Origin: Cyrtodaria siliqua
Taxonomy: Eukaryota; Mollusca; Bivalvia; Adapedonta; Hiatellidae
Assembly: GCA_037043455.1 (NCBI GenBank)
Contig: JAWPHD010005605.1
Coordinates: forward strand, 1 to 64,000
Direction: 5' to 3'
DNA length: 64,000 nt
Shown in pieces: positions 43,062 to 57,300 of this stretch (position 1 is its first letter; the number at the start of each line of letters is the position of its first letter). Both the position numbers and the translations under genes were made by a program. Below the pieces are notes generated by a model, which had not been told where the DNA came from, searched no databases, and saw only the letters and a list, made by a program, of their open reading frames with translations.

Positions 43062-46000
43062 ATAATGCACTTTCACAGTATCAGCATCGCGCCCTCTCAT
43101 TGCCATCATCGAGGCATTGTCATCATCGCGCCCTCTCATGGCCGTCTTCGAGGCGTTGTCATCATCGAGGTCTGTCAGCATCGCGCCCTCTCATTGACAT
43201 CAACGAGGAATTATCAGCATCAACCCCTCTCTTTCTCATCATCGAGGCAATGTCAGTATCATGCCCTCTCATTGCCACCGTCGAGGCATTGTCAGCATCG
43301 CGCCCTCTCATTGACATCATCGAGGAATTATCAGCATCACCCCCTCTCATTCTCATCATCGAGGCAATGTCAGTATCACGCCCTCTCATTGCCGCCGTCG
43401 AGGCATTGTCAACATCGCGCCCTCTCATTGCCATCATCGATGCATAGTCATCATCGTACACTCACATTATCAATATCGTTACTGACATCATCGAAACATT
43501 GTCAGCATCGAGCACTCTTATTGTCATCATCGAGGCATTGCCTACATCGAGGTCTCTCATCGTCATCATCGTGGCATCATACTCTCGCATTGTTAACATC
43601 GCACCCTCATTGTCACCATCGAGGCATTGTCACCATTGTACACTCACATTATCAATATAGTTACTGACATCATCGAAACATTGTCAGCATCGAGCACTCT
43701 TATTGTCATCATCGAGGCATTGCCTACATCGCGGTCTCTCATCGTCATCATCGTGGCATCATACTCTCGCATTGTTAACATCGCACCCTCATTGTCACCA
43801 TCGAGGCATTGTCACCATTGTACACTCACATTATCAATATCGCTACTGACATCATCGAAACATTGTCAGCATCGAGCACTCTCATGGTCATCATCGAGGC
43901 ATTGCCTACATCGAGGTCTTTCACGATCATCATCGTGGCATCATACTCTCGCATTGTTAGCATCGCGCACCCTCATTGTCACCATCGAGGCATTGTCACC
44001 ATCGCACCCTCTCATTGTCTTCATCGTGGCATCATACTCTCGCATTGTTAACATCGCGCCCCCTCATTGTCATCATCGTGGCATGATACTCTCGCATTGT
44101 TAACATCGCGCCCCCTCATTGTCACCATCGAGGCATTGTCACCATCGCGCCCTCTCATCGTCATCATCGTGGCATCATACTCTCGCATTGTTAACATTGC
44201 GACCCTCATTGTCACCATCGAGGCATTGTCACCATCGCGCCCTCTCATTGTCTTCATCGTGGCATCATACTCTCGCATTGTTAGCATCGCTCCCCCTCAT
44301 TGTCATCATCGTGGCATCATACTCTCGCATTGTCAACATCGTTCCCCCTCATTGTCATCATCGTGACATCATACTCTCGCATTGCTAACATCGCGTCCCC
44401 TCATTGTCACCATCGAGGCATTGTCACCATCGCTCCCTCTCATTGTCTTCATCGTGGCATCATACTCTCGCATTGTTAGCATCGCTCCCCCTCATTGTCA
44501 TCATCGTGGCATCATACTGTCGCATTGTCAACATCGTTCTCCCTCATTGTCATTATCGTGGCATCATACTGTCGCATTGTTAACATCGCGCCCTCTCATT
44601 GTCATCATCGTGGCATCATACTGTCGCATTGTTAACATCGCGCCCTCTCATTATCATCATCGTGGCATCATATTCACTCATTGTTAACATCGCGCCCTCT
44701 CATTATCATCATCGTGGCATCATATTCACGCATTGTTAACATCACGCCCCCTCATTGTCACCATAGGTGGCATTGTCAGCATCTCGCCCTCTCATTGTCA
44801 TCATCGTGACATCATACTCACGCTTTGTTAACATCGCGCCCTCTCATTATCATCATCGTGGCATCATACTCTCGCATTGTTAACATCACGCCCCCTCATT
44901 GTCACCATCGAGGCATTGTCAGCATCTCGCCCTCTCATTATCATCATCGTGGCATCATACTCTCGCATTGTTAACATCGCGCCCCCTCATTGTCACCATT
45001 GAGGCATTGTCAGCATCTCGCCCTCTCATTGTCATCATCGTGGCATCATACTCACGCATTGTTAACTTCGCGCCCTCTCATTGTCATCATCGTGGCATCA
45101 TAGTCTCGCATTGTTAACATCGCGCCCCCTCATTGTCACCATTGAGGCATTGTCAGCATCTCGCCCTCTCATTGTCATCATCGTGGCATCATACTCACGC
45201 ATTGTTAACTTCGCGCCCTCTCATTGTCATCATCGTGGCATCATAGTCTCGCATTGTTAACATCGCGCCCCCTCATTGTCACCATTGAGGCATTGTCAGC
45301 ATCTCGCCCTCTCATCGTCTTCATCGTGGCATCATACTCTGGCACTGTTAACATCACGCCCCCTCATTGTCATAATCGAGGCATTATCAGCATCTCGCCC
45401 TCTCATTGTCATCATCGTGGCATCATACTCACGCATTGTTAACTTCGCGCCCTCTCATTGTCATCATCGTGGCATCATAGTCTCGCATTGTTAACATCGC
45501 GCCCTCTCATTGTCATCATCGTGGCATCATACTCACGCATTGTTAACTTCGCGCCCTCTCATTGTCATCATCGTGGCATCATAGTCTCGCATTGTTAACA
45601 TCGCGCCCTCTCATTGTCATCATCGTGGCATCATACTCACGCATTGTAAACTTCGCGCCCTCTCATTGTCATCATCGTGGCATCATACTCACGCATTGTT
45701 AACTTCGCGCCCTCTCATTGTCATCATCGTGGCATCATAGTCTCGCATTGTTAACATCGCGCCCCCTCATTGTCATCATCGAGGCATTATCAGCATCTCG
45801 CCCTCTCATTGTCATCATCGTGGCATCATAGTCTCGCATTGTTAACATCGCGCCCTCTCATTGTCATCATCGTGGCATCATACTCACGCATTGTTAACAT
45901 CGCGCCCTCTCATTGTCATCATCGTGGCATCATACTCACGCATTGTTAACTTCGCGCCCTCTCATTGTCATCATCGTGGCATCATAGTCTCGCATTGTTA

Positions 46001-47010
46001 ACATCGCGCCCCCTCATTGTCACCATTGAGGCATTGTCAGCATCTCGCCCTCTCATCGTCTTCATCGTGGCATCATACTCTGGCACTGTTAACATCACGC
46101 CCCCTCATTGTCATCATCGAGGCATTATCAGCATCTCGCCCTCTCATTGTCATCATCGTGGCATCATACTCACGCATTGTTAACTTCGCGCCCTCTCATT
46201 GTCATCATCGTGGCATCATAGTCTCGCATTGTTAACATCGCGCCCTCTCATTGTCATCATCGTGGCATCATACTCACGCATTGTTAACTTCGCGCCCTCT
46301 CATTGTCATCATCGTGGCATCATAGTCTCGCATTGTTAACATCGCGCCCTCTCATTGTCATCATCGTGGCATCATACTCACGCATTGTTAACTTCGCGCC
46401 CTCTCATTGTCATCATCGTGGCATCATACTCACGCATTGTTAACTTCGCGCCCTCTCATTGTCATCATCGTGGCATCATAGTCTCGCATTGTTAACATCG
46501 CGCCCCCTCATTGTCATCATCGAGGCATTATCAGCATCTCGCCCTCTCATTGTCATCATCGTGGCATCATAGTCTCGCATTGTTAACATCGCGCCCTCTC
46601 ATTGTCATCATCGTGGCATCATACTCACGCATTGTTAACATCGCGCCCTCTCATTGTCATCATCGTGGCATCATACTCACGCATTGTTAACTTCGCGCCC
46701 TCTCATTGTCATCATCGTGGCATCATACTCACGCATTGTTAACTTCGCGCCCTCTCATTGTCATCATCGTGGCATCATAGTCTCGCATTGTTAACATCGC
46801 GCCCCCTCATTGTCATCATCGAGGCATTATCAGCATCTCGCCCTCTCATTGTCATCATCGTGGCATCATAGTCTCGCATTGTTAACATCGCGCCCCCTCA
46901 TTGTCATCATCGAGGCATTATCAGCATCTCGCCCTCTCATTGTCATCATCGTGGCATCATACTCACGCATTGTTAACATCGCGCCCTCTCATTGTCATCA
47001 TCGTGGCAAT
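43062..47010 (+). repeat. 4-kb minisatellite: 39-bp units passing into 52-bp units on a 13-bp rhythm
   Basis: 43075-43450 is built from 39-bp units (GCGCCCTCTCATTGACATCA, TCGAGGAATTATCAGCATC). From about 43990 onward the main unit is 52 bp (GCGCCCTCTCATTGTCATCA, TCGTGGCATCATACTCACGC, ATTGTTAACTTC), often interleaved with 39-bp units. 39 and 52 are three and four times 13, and each 13-mer carries a CAT or CATC word. Open frames of up to 202 codons exist because 39 is divisible by 3. I do not regard them as genes. Confidence 0.95.
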
Positions 47011-48184
47011 CGTGCCCTCACACCACTGTTATTATCGTGCTGTCTTGTGTCATCGCATTATGTTCGTGGCCTGTTTTGTTGTGTTGTGACACTCTTACGT
47101 TGTCATTATCGTGCTATCGTAGCATTGCCTTGTACGGTGGCATATTTCATGACTTTGACGAGATAATATTTACCCGCAATGATTTTCCAAAACGTAACAG
47201 GGCGATATACTGCCTATTTCTGCCTCCACTTACTATTATATGAAAATAATTTCTTAAAATAACCCATGTAGTCGAAATACCTATAAGTAAAACATTTTAT
47301 TTCGGATTACCTCAGTCTTTATGCAAGAGTGCTTTTGTTTATTAATTTAAAGTGAAACCGGAAGTAGAAATTATACGCGGTGTAAAAAGCAAAGACTCAA
47401 CGCAAATTATACATCTGCACGTATGGCTAGCGGCTATATTGTTTACATAGCAACAGTGCACTATTTTCTGTGCCGTTGCCATCCGGCTAACAGAATGTCA
47501 AGATTTTGAACATACCGAAGCGCCGTGATGCACACGAGGCGGGATCTCGAAGAATGACGGGATCTCCATGATGACAGTCATGGACACACCTAAACCACGG
47601 CGCTAATCACGGCGCTAGTAATGATCCTTACACAAAAGATGTTTGCGGGGTCATAGATCGCAGTTTTAAAAAAACAACATCTACCTCTAAAATATATTAA
47701 ATACAAATGGGCATCTTACATAAGACTTACGAAACTAGTACTTATACAATATACATAATAAATAGACCTTCTTTCAAGAAATAAAAAGCTAGAGTTGGCT
47801 TCACTAAGTATAAGGTCTTAATGTGTAAATAACAAAAAACATCCTCTCCTCTTTCGGGAGATATACGAAGCTAGATCAAAATTGATTGCTTTCGTTAACA
47901 TATTCGTCCTCACATCATTATATACATAGGGCAATTAAGATGATATTAACGTGATATTCCGATTCAATAGCATGGTTACTGAACGAATGACGTCTTTATC
48001 CCTCCTATATCCAGTTTGAAGTTTAAAAAAGCACATACAAACACCTGTTTCATAATCTCTTGACATTATCTGTGGCAGTTTTAAGAAATCTGTGACAATA
48101 CAATCGAGAAAGAAACACTCACACACTGTGTTTTTTTTAATGGGTTGTTATCTTCAAGATATTTTTGGAATAAATGTACTAACC
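47011..48184. other. no gene recognised
   Basis: Intergenic DNA between the two host genes. No supported coding frame; a short CGGCGCTAATCACGGCGCTA duplication at about 47598. Confidence 0.5.
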
Positions 48185-48580
48185 GTTTCATTTGTGTTTT
48201 ACTTATATTAATGCTATATTGCTTATGCTTATTAATGCTTAATGCTTATTAATAAAGTAATGCTTAATGCTGCCTTGTTAGTTAGAGAATAGTTCATGAC
48301 GGGAATTTCTTTATTTCCACTGTCTCGTTTTATTGGGATGACAGTAGGATAAGTGTGAGGTTTGGTGCACCCTAGACCCTGGTTTAAACCCCCCAGCGGC
48401 CTTTTTTTACTACTGACCGTTACAAGATGGTAGCACTATTGTCAACTCTTTTTGTGTTTGTGACGTCATATGCCTTTATTCTTTGTTAACACTGCCATTC
48501 ATGTTTGCCCGTTTGCGTGTTTTTTGGGTTTACCGTGTTTTGTGAAAGCTGCAATTCCTGTTCAACTTTTAAACTTATTT
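48185..48580 (+). repeat. PLE 3' tail
   Basis: TTAGAGAATAGTTCATGACG through GACCGTTACAAGATGGTAGC to CTGTTCAACTTTTAAAC. A diverged tail, and the only near-complete one seen in the right half of the window. Confidence 0.8.
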
Positions 48581-48803
48581 TAAAGCATTAATGTAAAGTA
48601 GTAACGAAATAACTCTTCAACTCATGTATCTACACATGTCATCATCGTGGCAAAAAAAGTATCCAACCTTTTAAAATAACACAATTGTGATATCTTAAAT
48701 GATCATCAATCAGGTTTCATGAAATGCTTGCATAACTAACTAACCTAACATAATATCAGCGAACTAGTAACATGTGCATATGTTCGACTTGTACACCTAC
48801 TTG

Positions 48804-49233
48804 TCGCTGTTTCTCAATAAAACGAAGCATATAGCGTTTGAAAAATAGCATTTGAAATGTTCAAAAAATTGAATTCATAATTAAAATGATATCTTTAATT
48901 TTACGTAAGGCACACTACATGTATATGCGATTGCTGCTTCAAATTAACTATGGCAGTTTTTTCATAATGCAAGTTGTGGAATATACGAGTAGTATGTTAA
49001 TTTTACGTTACATTATATCAAATGTGTTGATTAATAAAGTTTAAAAAACACACAAAAAAACAAGTGAATAATACATATTGTTTTGATTATCTTATGTTGT
49101 GTGACACCAATAATAGACCAGTGTGAATTTAATTTTAAGCAGGTAAATAAGTAACAATAACAACTACAAAACAATTGTTTCTAATTCAAACTAATTGGCG
49201 ACAACGATGTACGGTTTTATTGAGAAACAGCGA
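48804..49233. mobile_element. 430-bp inverted-repeat element
   Basis: TCGCTGTTTCTCAATAAAAC at 48804-48823 is perfectly inverted at 49214-49233. A TTGTACA word continues the symmetry outside both ends, with an 8-bp offset on the left. The interior is AT-rich and noncoding. Probably a MITE. Confidence 0.72.
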
Positions 49234-49364
49234 TGTACAAAGTCTTCACTATATAAGAAATAAGAACAATGATCCCATTTAATTAAACCACAGTGCTCAC
49301 TTCAACACAATCGAACAATGCACACTACAACGAGTAGTGAAGACAGGGTTTCCGACATAAACGG

Positions 49365-50611
49365 TTATGGCAAGCCAATTGTTCACGGTCGAAAAACTAG
49401 GATTAAAGATCGGTAAACTAGGTTTTTGGAACGTAAAACCAGGGTTATCGAATACTAACCTATATTTTCGAGCGAAAGCATAGGATAACAGGCGTAAACC
49501 ATAGTTTACGCTCGTGAACCCAGGTTTACGTTCTATAAACTAGGTTTCTCGATTGAACTAAGAATTTCGGTCGTTAACCTAAGATCACGAGCGTGAACCC
49601 TAGTTTACGAACGTTAACCTATGTTTACGACCGTGAACTTGGGTTTACGACCGTAAACATGGGTTTGCTACCATGAACATAGGTTCACGCTAGGATAACG
49701 ACCGAAAATCATAGATTTGTTCGAGAAACCTAGTTTATCAAACGTAAACCTAGTTTCACGTTTGTAAACTATGGTTCACGCTCGTAAACCCAAGTTCACG
49801 GTCGTAAACATAGGTTCACGTTCGTAAACTATGGTTCACGCTCGTAAACATAGGTTCACGTCCGTAAACTATGGTTCACGGTCGTAAACCTAGGTTCACG
49901 TCCGTAAACTATGGTTCACGCCCGTAAACCTAGGTTCACGCTCGTAAACTATAGTTCACGTTCGTAAACTATGGTTCACGGTCGTGATTGGCTATGCTCG
50001 TAAATCACAGATACCGGTCCGAAAGCATAGTTACAAGTCGATAAACCCGGTTTTACGAACGTGAACCTATGTTTATGAGCGTGAACCTATGTTTACGAGC
50101 GTGAACATAGTTTACAAGCGAAAACTATAGTTCACGGTTGTAAACATAGGTTTACGTCCGTAAACTATGGTTCACGCTCGTAAACACAGGTTCACGTTCG
50201 TAAACTATGGTTTACGGTCGTAAACATAGGTTCACGGTGGTGAACCCATGTTCACGCCCGAAATTCATAGTTGATTTGATAATCCTAGTATATCGACCGT
50301 AAGCCATGGTTTACGTTCGATAAACTAGGTTTCTCGATTGAACTATGAATTTCGGTCGTTATTCTATATTTACGAGCGCGTGAACCGGGTTCACGAGCGT
50401 GAACCATAGTTTACGAACGTGAACCTATGTTTACGACCGTGAAATTGGGTTTACGACCGTGAACCTACGTTTACGAGCGTGAACTATGGTTTACGGACGT
50501 TATCCGTTTTCGCTCGAAAGTATAGGTTAACATGCTTTTACGTTCGAACAACTTAATCCTAGTTTTTCGACCGTGGGTTCACGCAATTATTGGACAATTG
50601 GCTTGCCATAA
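49365..50611. mobile_element. 1.25-kb TIR-bounded array of self-complementary 20-bp units
   Basis: Perfect 18-bp terminal inverted repeats (TTATGGCAAGCCAATTGT at 49365-49382, complement at 50594-50611) enclose about 55-60 units of 20 bp. Each unit is of the form GTTCACG-nn-CGTAAAC-nTAG. The unit is nearly its own reverse complement (CACG-nn-CGT core). Blocks of units flip orientation along the array: reversed about 49570-49680, forward 49740-49990, reversed 50050-50110, forward 50130-50250, reversed 50360-50500. No ORF. Confidence 0.88.
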
Positions 50612-51280
50612 TCGGGCATGCCCCATCATTTAAATAATGAATGGACTAAGACGAGACATCCATTTATTTTAGGGGCAACGCTACCAGAGATAAGATCCGC
50701 ATCTGGTGCTAGTTTCCGTCTGTTGGTGCTATATTTAGTCTCAGCATCACAGTGTGTACACAGGAGGATAACACGCGATTACAATTATCAGCTGCTTAAC
50801 TTATACACGTATGTATGTGTGTAGAAAAGCAACAATATTACTGATATCAATGGACTATTTTACTATTTATCAAGTTCCAAACATGTGTCCAGATTCGGAC
50901 AATTACATACTAATCTAGCCATATTAATCATCCTCAGAAACTTAAGGATATGCGATAATAGGAAGTTATTTCGTGATTGGCCTACATCTCCGAGTTAATG
51001 GGATTTAAACACAAGTTGTTAATGGGATAATGGATTGACAGATGATTTAAACACTTAATATGTTTTCATCAATTTCCGATGTAACAAGTGTGATCGTGAT
51101 GTGATTAAGCCAGGAAGCTAATTAACAGGTCCAGTCGTAAAATCAATGGTTTAGACAGGCTGGCTGGTTGATGGATAGGACAGACGAAGTGTGTGTAACT
51201 GTGTTCATGGTTTTGTGAATAGTTTTGTAAATAGATGTTCACTCGGTAAACAAGTTCTCCAAGTCTATTTGTGAAGCAGT
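50612..51280 (+). promoter_or_regulatory. upstream region and likely 5' UTR of the sulfotransferase gene
   Basis: Contains no better coding frame and ends at the ATG of exon 1. No TATA box can be named with confidence. Confidence 0.35.
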
Positions 51281-51386
51281 ATGGGCCGGAACATCAAAAC
51301 GTTCTTTGCGGTTTTAAGCATCTCCGCTGGACTATGTTTTCTTTTACAAGGCCTGTTTAACATCCCAGTGAAACATACACACCAAG
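51281..51386 (+). CDS. sulfotransferase exon 1: cytoplasmic tail and signal anchor
   Basis: The ATG opens MGRNIKTFFAVLSISAGLCF, then LLQGLFNIPVKHTHQ, a single hydrophobic segment without an obvious cleavage site. The donor gtaagt follows CAA-G, giving phase 1. It joins the 60512 exon as Gln-Gly-His-Glu. It is too short to stand out alone; frame, donor and phase support it. Confidence 0.8.
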
Positions 51387-54300
51387 GTAAGTGGATGAAT
51401 ATATCGTTCATTTAATGTATATAACCATATGTATATACAACGTTTATTTTCTGAATGATGTTTAAAAACGTACATTAATTGTCACAATGCGTCCTAATTG
51501 ATCACTTTTCTATACCAGTTGCATACATATTAATTATTATACTACAATAGTACAAATCAATCATATTTCATTTGTATTTTATTGCTGTATATATATTTCT
51601 TTATTAAAGTCTCATCATGGTTTACAATAAATACAAACATAAATAAAACATCGTAAACATTATAAGATAGCCATGCCATTCTAATTAGAATTATAAGAGA
51701 CTATAGTTACAAAACTATCAACATATTTTAAAACTAGCTAATAACATCAAACTCAAACTATAGATACGCATTATATACTCCCCAAAATAACTTAAGGACC
51801 ACACAATAGGACAGTAATAATTACTTAATCTTAATATTATGGATTTTATGTTCATATAAAAGGTTAATGCATGCGTGTAATGTAACGATTGTGAAATAAT
51901 ACAACTAAACTTAAACATTGCAAAAGGTCAGTAAATTGTTCGATAATAGCACTTAAAATTAAAACATGACCAAAATCTAAACACAGGAGTTTATACTCCT
52001 CAATAATTAGCTTGGCCTCTTTCGTCGGTCCCGTGTATCTGAGTATATCCCCTTAGCACGTTAAAAAAACATGGGAGGCGGGCGTGTGTTTGGGGTTGGG
52101 GTTGGGGAGTGGGACGTAATCCCATCGCGTAAACCCGTGTATCGGAGTCTATTCTCCGAGCACGTGCACGTCATCTAACAATATGGATGAATTCGTTAGT
52201 AAGAGAAGGGCAAGTTTCCGGCTGCATATACTCCTATCTCAAGGGGCGACTCTAAATAACCTTTACTGTGTTGATGGGATGTAATTAAAGAGTTTTCAAT
52301 TCAATTCTTAGACTGGTCCTCTGTCGACTTTCAAAGATGCGGAGTAGAAGCGATTATCGTGGGTCAGAGAACCAGACTATTTAATTCTTAGGAATTCAGC
52401 ATGAACTGTTGGGCAGCCAATCAACATCGTTCCATGCTGTACAAGAGGGGTTCAACTTATAACGCAGCACATTCATTTTGTAACTCAATCAAATATATTG
52501 ACAGTCTCGCCGAAAATTATGATTTTAATGTCGTATAATTATTCCTTCCATATAAAACATTATGACATGAACTATTATATGTTTCATAATTTTGCTGCAT
52601 CTATACTTTTGAAAAGTGGTAGCGAATGACGTTATGAAGCAAAGATATTCAATTATAAAAAGAACTACAATACAGATGTACAATCAAATGCTTGTAAACT
52701 GTCTTTTACGGTTATAGTAGCATGACATGTCAATGACTGAATGTAAAAAAGGTGGAATATGCATTTTTTGCTATTTGTCAGTTTTCACGATTTCAGTGAA
52801 AATTAACACGAAATCCCACTTTGAAAACGATTAAATTTATGAAAAATTCTAGTTCGAAACATCAGCTGCAGACATTGTTATGATTTCCTCATCTATTAAA
52901 AAAATACATTTCATTACTGTCTTATAAGAAAAGAAAGAAAACAATTATAGCTAAAGATGTAGGGGCAAAACACACACATTTGAAAATAATGATGAAAAAT
53001 ATATAATCTGTATATGGTATGTGAAAAAAACAGCAACAATAACTATTAATTTTTTTGTCTCACAAGATATGAATAAAATGCTTATTTTGGGTAATTTATA
53101 AAATTATCGGCAATATTCGAGCAAACTGTCCTACTATTTGTCAATTTCTTAATATTTCGATAAAATCCGAACTTTTAATTTAACGTTTTAATTTGGTTTT
53201 AACATAGAACATACGATCATATTTAAATTGCAAACACAGTTTTAAACAATTGTAAAAGCGAACCGCGTGAAATTGGAGATTATTTTTAAATGCATACGTT
53301 CTAAATGACAGTTTGACATAATTAAATCGCGTATTTTTTATGATAAACACTTCCACTGAAAAACAACATCTTAAACAAAAGTGTTACGTTATAGGTAGAT
53401 AGATACTTTTATTGACTTAAACTATTACAGTTTTAATCATTACAAATATATGATAATTATAATATACACAGAAATGACAGATTTTAACATTGCAAATACA
53501 ACAAAATAATCATTACGTTTTTCTTTGTTTCATACATATTTAAACAAACAAAAAAATACACATATTATGGTATGTCAATGATAAACGAGGATGTTCTGAA
53601 ATAAGGTATCTAGTGTCACACATTTTTTGTCTGTTAAAATGGATGTAGATAGCCTTAATACAAGTGCATCGGAAATGAATTTACTTAAGCTAAAAATAAT
53701 CTTTTTGTTAAATGACTGCAACAATTCCACAAATTTAAACATGCTTGGTCTAGTTGTGTAATATTTAGGAATGTATTTGTTTCTAATGTTAGAGTAAGAA
53801 GTACAGATCAAAATAAAATGATACTCGTCTTCAATATCGTTAGTGTTACAAACTTTTTCGTTGCTCTCTGTTCTCCCTCTTGAGTATCTCCCTGATTTTA
53901 TTCTTAAACAATGAGCGGATAATATTATTTTTGTTATGCAACTTCTTAATTGTTTGGAGCATAATGTTTCTAGATATGTTTCAATATTTTTAAGTTGAAC
54001 ACCTCTGATATAACTCATTCGACACTGCTAAAAAGGGGCGTTATGACTATCTGAGCAAATGTTTAAAGATTTAAATTGGTTATCATTCCCTAAACGTGTT
54101 CAGTATCACACATGCCTAATGGTTTACAAATCATTAAATGGTCAAAAACCTGAATACATTAATCACTTATTAATAAATGCCTCAACACTTCGTGTGCGGA
54201 CACTACGATCTAAAAAAAATGAGAACTTGCATATTCCCAGATCACATACATCTTACCATGCTAAATGTTTTTCTGTATGTGGTCCTAAAGAATGGAACTC

Positions 54301-57300
54301 TCTTCTTTTCTAAACTAGACGATCATCATCTCTTAACCAATTCAAGCGCTTGCTTACATATCACCTGATGAAATTGTAAAAGTATAACTTTCTTCTTTGA
54401 GACTCATATTGTCTCACGGAAGCCTAACGTTCACATCCTGCAAGGGTGTGTGATGTGAGCCATATACTAAAAATTATAGAGTGATATTTTCACAACAATA
54501 GCAGCAGTGTTCACCATCTTTCACGTTCTGCGGGAGCGTGTTTGGTGAGATATGTTCAATGTCATAGAGTGGGTTTATCGCAACTTTAGCAGTAGTATTC
54601 CACCATCTTTCACATTGTGCAAGAGTGTGTGATGTGAGATGTACTCAATACTATAGAGTGATTGTCACAACATTAGAAGTAGTATTCCGCTATCGTTCAC
54701 ATTCTGCAGGAGTGTGTGATGTGAGATGTACTCAGTACTATAGAATGCGACTTCCACAACAGAAGTAGTAGCATTTCACCATCTTTCACGTTCCGGGGTA
54801 GTTTGATGTGATAAATACTCAGTCTATATAGGTATGAAAGCACTAATTATTTCCCCCATAGACACCAATGTTAAAGTGTCACATAATAATGATTTGCTGC
54901 AAATTCAACTCAAGTATGTATAATGGAGCAGTGTAATGTTCATATAGAAAACTATTTTTCCACTTGAAAAATCACCAGAAATCGTGGGGTCACAAGACAT
55001 ATAAGAAAGTTCTTGTTTGTTTACTAAACAGGTCAAGGGTACAGCTGTTTTTATTGATCGACTGTTTTCATTGCTCACGAAGTGTAAGCATAGAGTCGAA
55101 ATTTCGAAAATGTTCATCTGTGATCCATTAAAACCTATTAATACGCTTCTTATACATATAACCACAAAATCGAATAGAAATGGGCAGTTTTCACCTACTT
55201 ATAATGCCCATTTCCATCGAAAAAGGAGGGATTACTTTTAATTATAGGAACTACATTCGATTACACCTCGGAGGTTTACATGTAATTGGTGCAGGTAAAC
55301 ATATAGTGTGATTGCCACAACAATAGTCATTCTACCAGAGAGTGTGGTTTACCCAGTAACATCTTGAGAGTGATAAACTGGGCCATTCAAACTGAATACA
55401 CTTCCAAAACGATCAGGTTTTGGTGAGTTTTTTGTGTTGATTATTATCATTTACAATAGCTGAAGCATATATGTGCAATAATATCACGCATATCACATAT
55501 ACTCAACAAAAAAACAAACTTCCACAACTTTACCCATACATGTAGACACAATGAAAATATATTTTGTTTGGTCTTATATGTTAATACCTTTGTTAAAAGG
55601 TCAGCACTGTCATAATAACAATTTTCCTTGAATCAAACTAGTACGCACAGTTATTCCCCTTGTCTTGGTTTAAACAGCATTTCCGTGTCTTGTGGTTTAA
55701 ACTTTGATTTAACACAGTTTTGTTCTGTTTTGTTCTATTGAAATAAACAGAAGATAACCCCAGCACCGAAAAGACGGAGAAAGTAAGCTGACCTGTTCAC
55801 CCACTTTTGCGCCATACAGCTATCAAGAATGAATATTTTCAGATTACCTCCCTTTATAATACAAATATAGTGATTTCGCAATTTGAATAAAACATGTTTT
55901 AGCAGCAACACACTAACTCTGGTTTTTGATGATTATTAATATTGATCAGAATGGTTGAGTGATACGTATATAATGATGAAATTAAATCTAGATTGGTGTA
56001 CAAAGTGTAACAAAGTCAACCCTATGCAAATCACAGCTTACAATGCGGAAGTTTCTTTTTTTGTTCAGTATATATTCCTTTTATAAATTTGTATCTTCTG
56101 ACATCATTGTCTTAAAATCATTAACATTATTCTAATAGTGTCTATTCTTAAACTCAATATACTGATTAATTTTAATATGTACTAACCTTTTTAAAGCAAT
56201 TGTTTGTTTTAATGCTTTTATCAAACCGGTATTAATCATATTAATACGTACAAAGTAGTTTAAATAACTTATATAACTATTGTGAAACAAGGGTAAATAC
56301 TGATAGTCTAAAGTGGTGGTTTTTCGAAAAAGAGGAAAAATCAGAGTTACCGAAATTTGGTCTGATAACGTACATGCTCGAAGTGGTCGATGATTTTAAC
56401 TACTTAGGAGTCGTGTTTAACTATACAGGGTCATTTACCCTTAACCAAGAAGCATTACAATACAGAATCGTTTAACCTTAACCGACACTCATTATGCGGT
56501 AAAGCGCTTAAAGCTGTGAACCTTTTATTCATAAATATTAAGAAATACGAGTTAAATCCGAAAACAGCTTTACAATTGTTTGCTGCTTTTGTAGGGTCTA
56601 TTCTTAATTACGGCAGTCAAGTGTTGGTTTTTACTAAATCCAAGGGCTGGAGGGGCGCAGTCGGTAGCGCGGCGGATTTGTAACCGGAGGCCCCGGGTTC
56701 AATCCTCTGTGGTGCCACTGAGTTTCGTCGGTGTGTTCTTGGGCAAGACACTTTTCCTTAGCCTCGTCCGTTGCATGTGGACGTAAACCGGGCGGGCCCG
56801 TGTATCGGTTTATCCTCCGAGCACGTTAAAGAACCATAGGAATCTATTCGATAAAAGAGTAGGGCACGGTTCCCGGATTCCTATGTATCCTTCCCCTCTA
56901 TCTGGGGCGGCTCTTAATAACCTATACTGTGTTGGTGAGCCGTTAAACAACATTCAATTCAAGGAAATTGAAAGGCTACATTTAAAGTATTATAAACAAA
57001 TACTCGGTGTAAAATTATCGACAAGTAATGCGGATGTGTATGGGGAATTAGGCCGTTATCCATTATATATAAATACATTAAATACTGGCTAAGAGCGGTC
57101 ACAACTGATAATGTAACTATCAAGCATGTCTATGAAAGCGCAGAAACGATTGTGAACAGGGAATAAATAATTGGGTTTCAAAAGTCAAGTCATTACTGAA
57201 TACTAGTGGTTTTATGTACGCATGACTTGATCCCACCTCATTTAATCTCATACACTTTATGAAGATATTTAATCAGCGATTGATAGATAGTTATATTCAA

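Noticed and set aside
43059..43667. 202-codon His/Ser-rich open frame and overlapping frames as a repeat protein gene
   Set aside because: The frame stays open because the 39-bp unit is a multiple of 3. Other frames and the opposite strand are open for the same reason, and there is no start context, signal or flanking exon.
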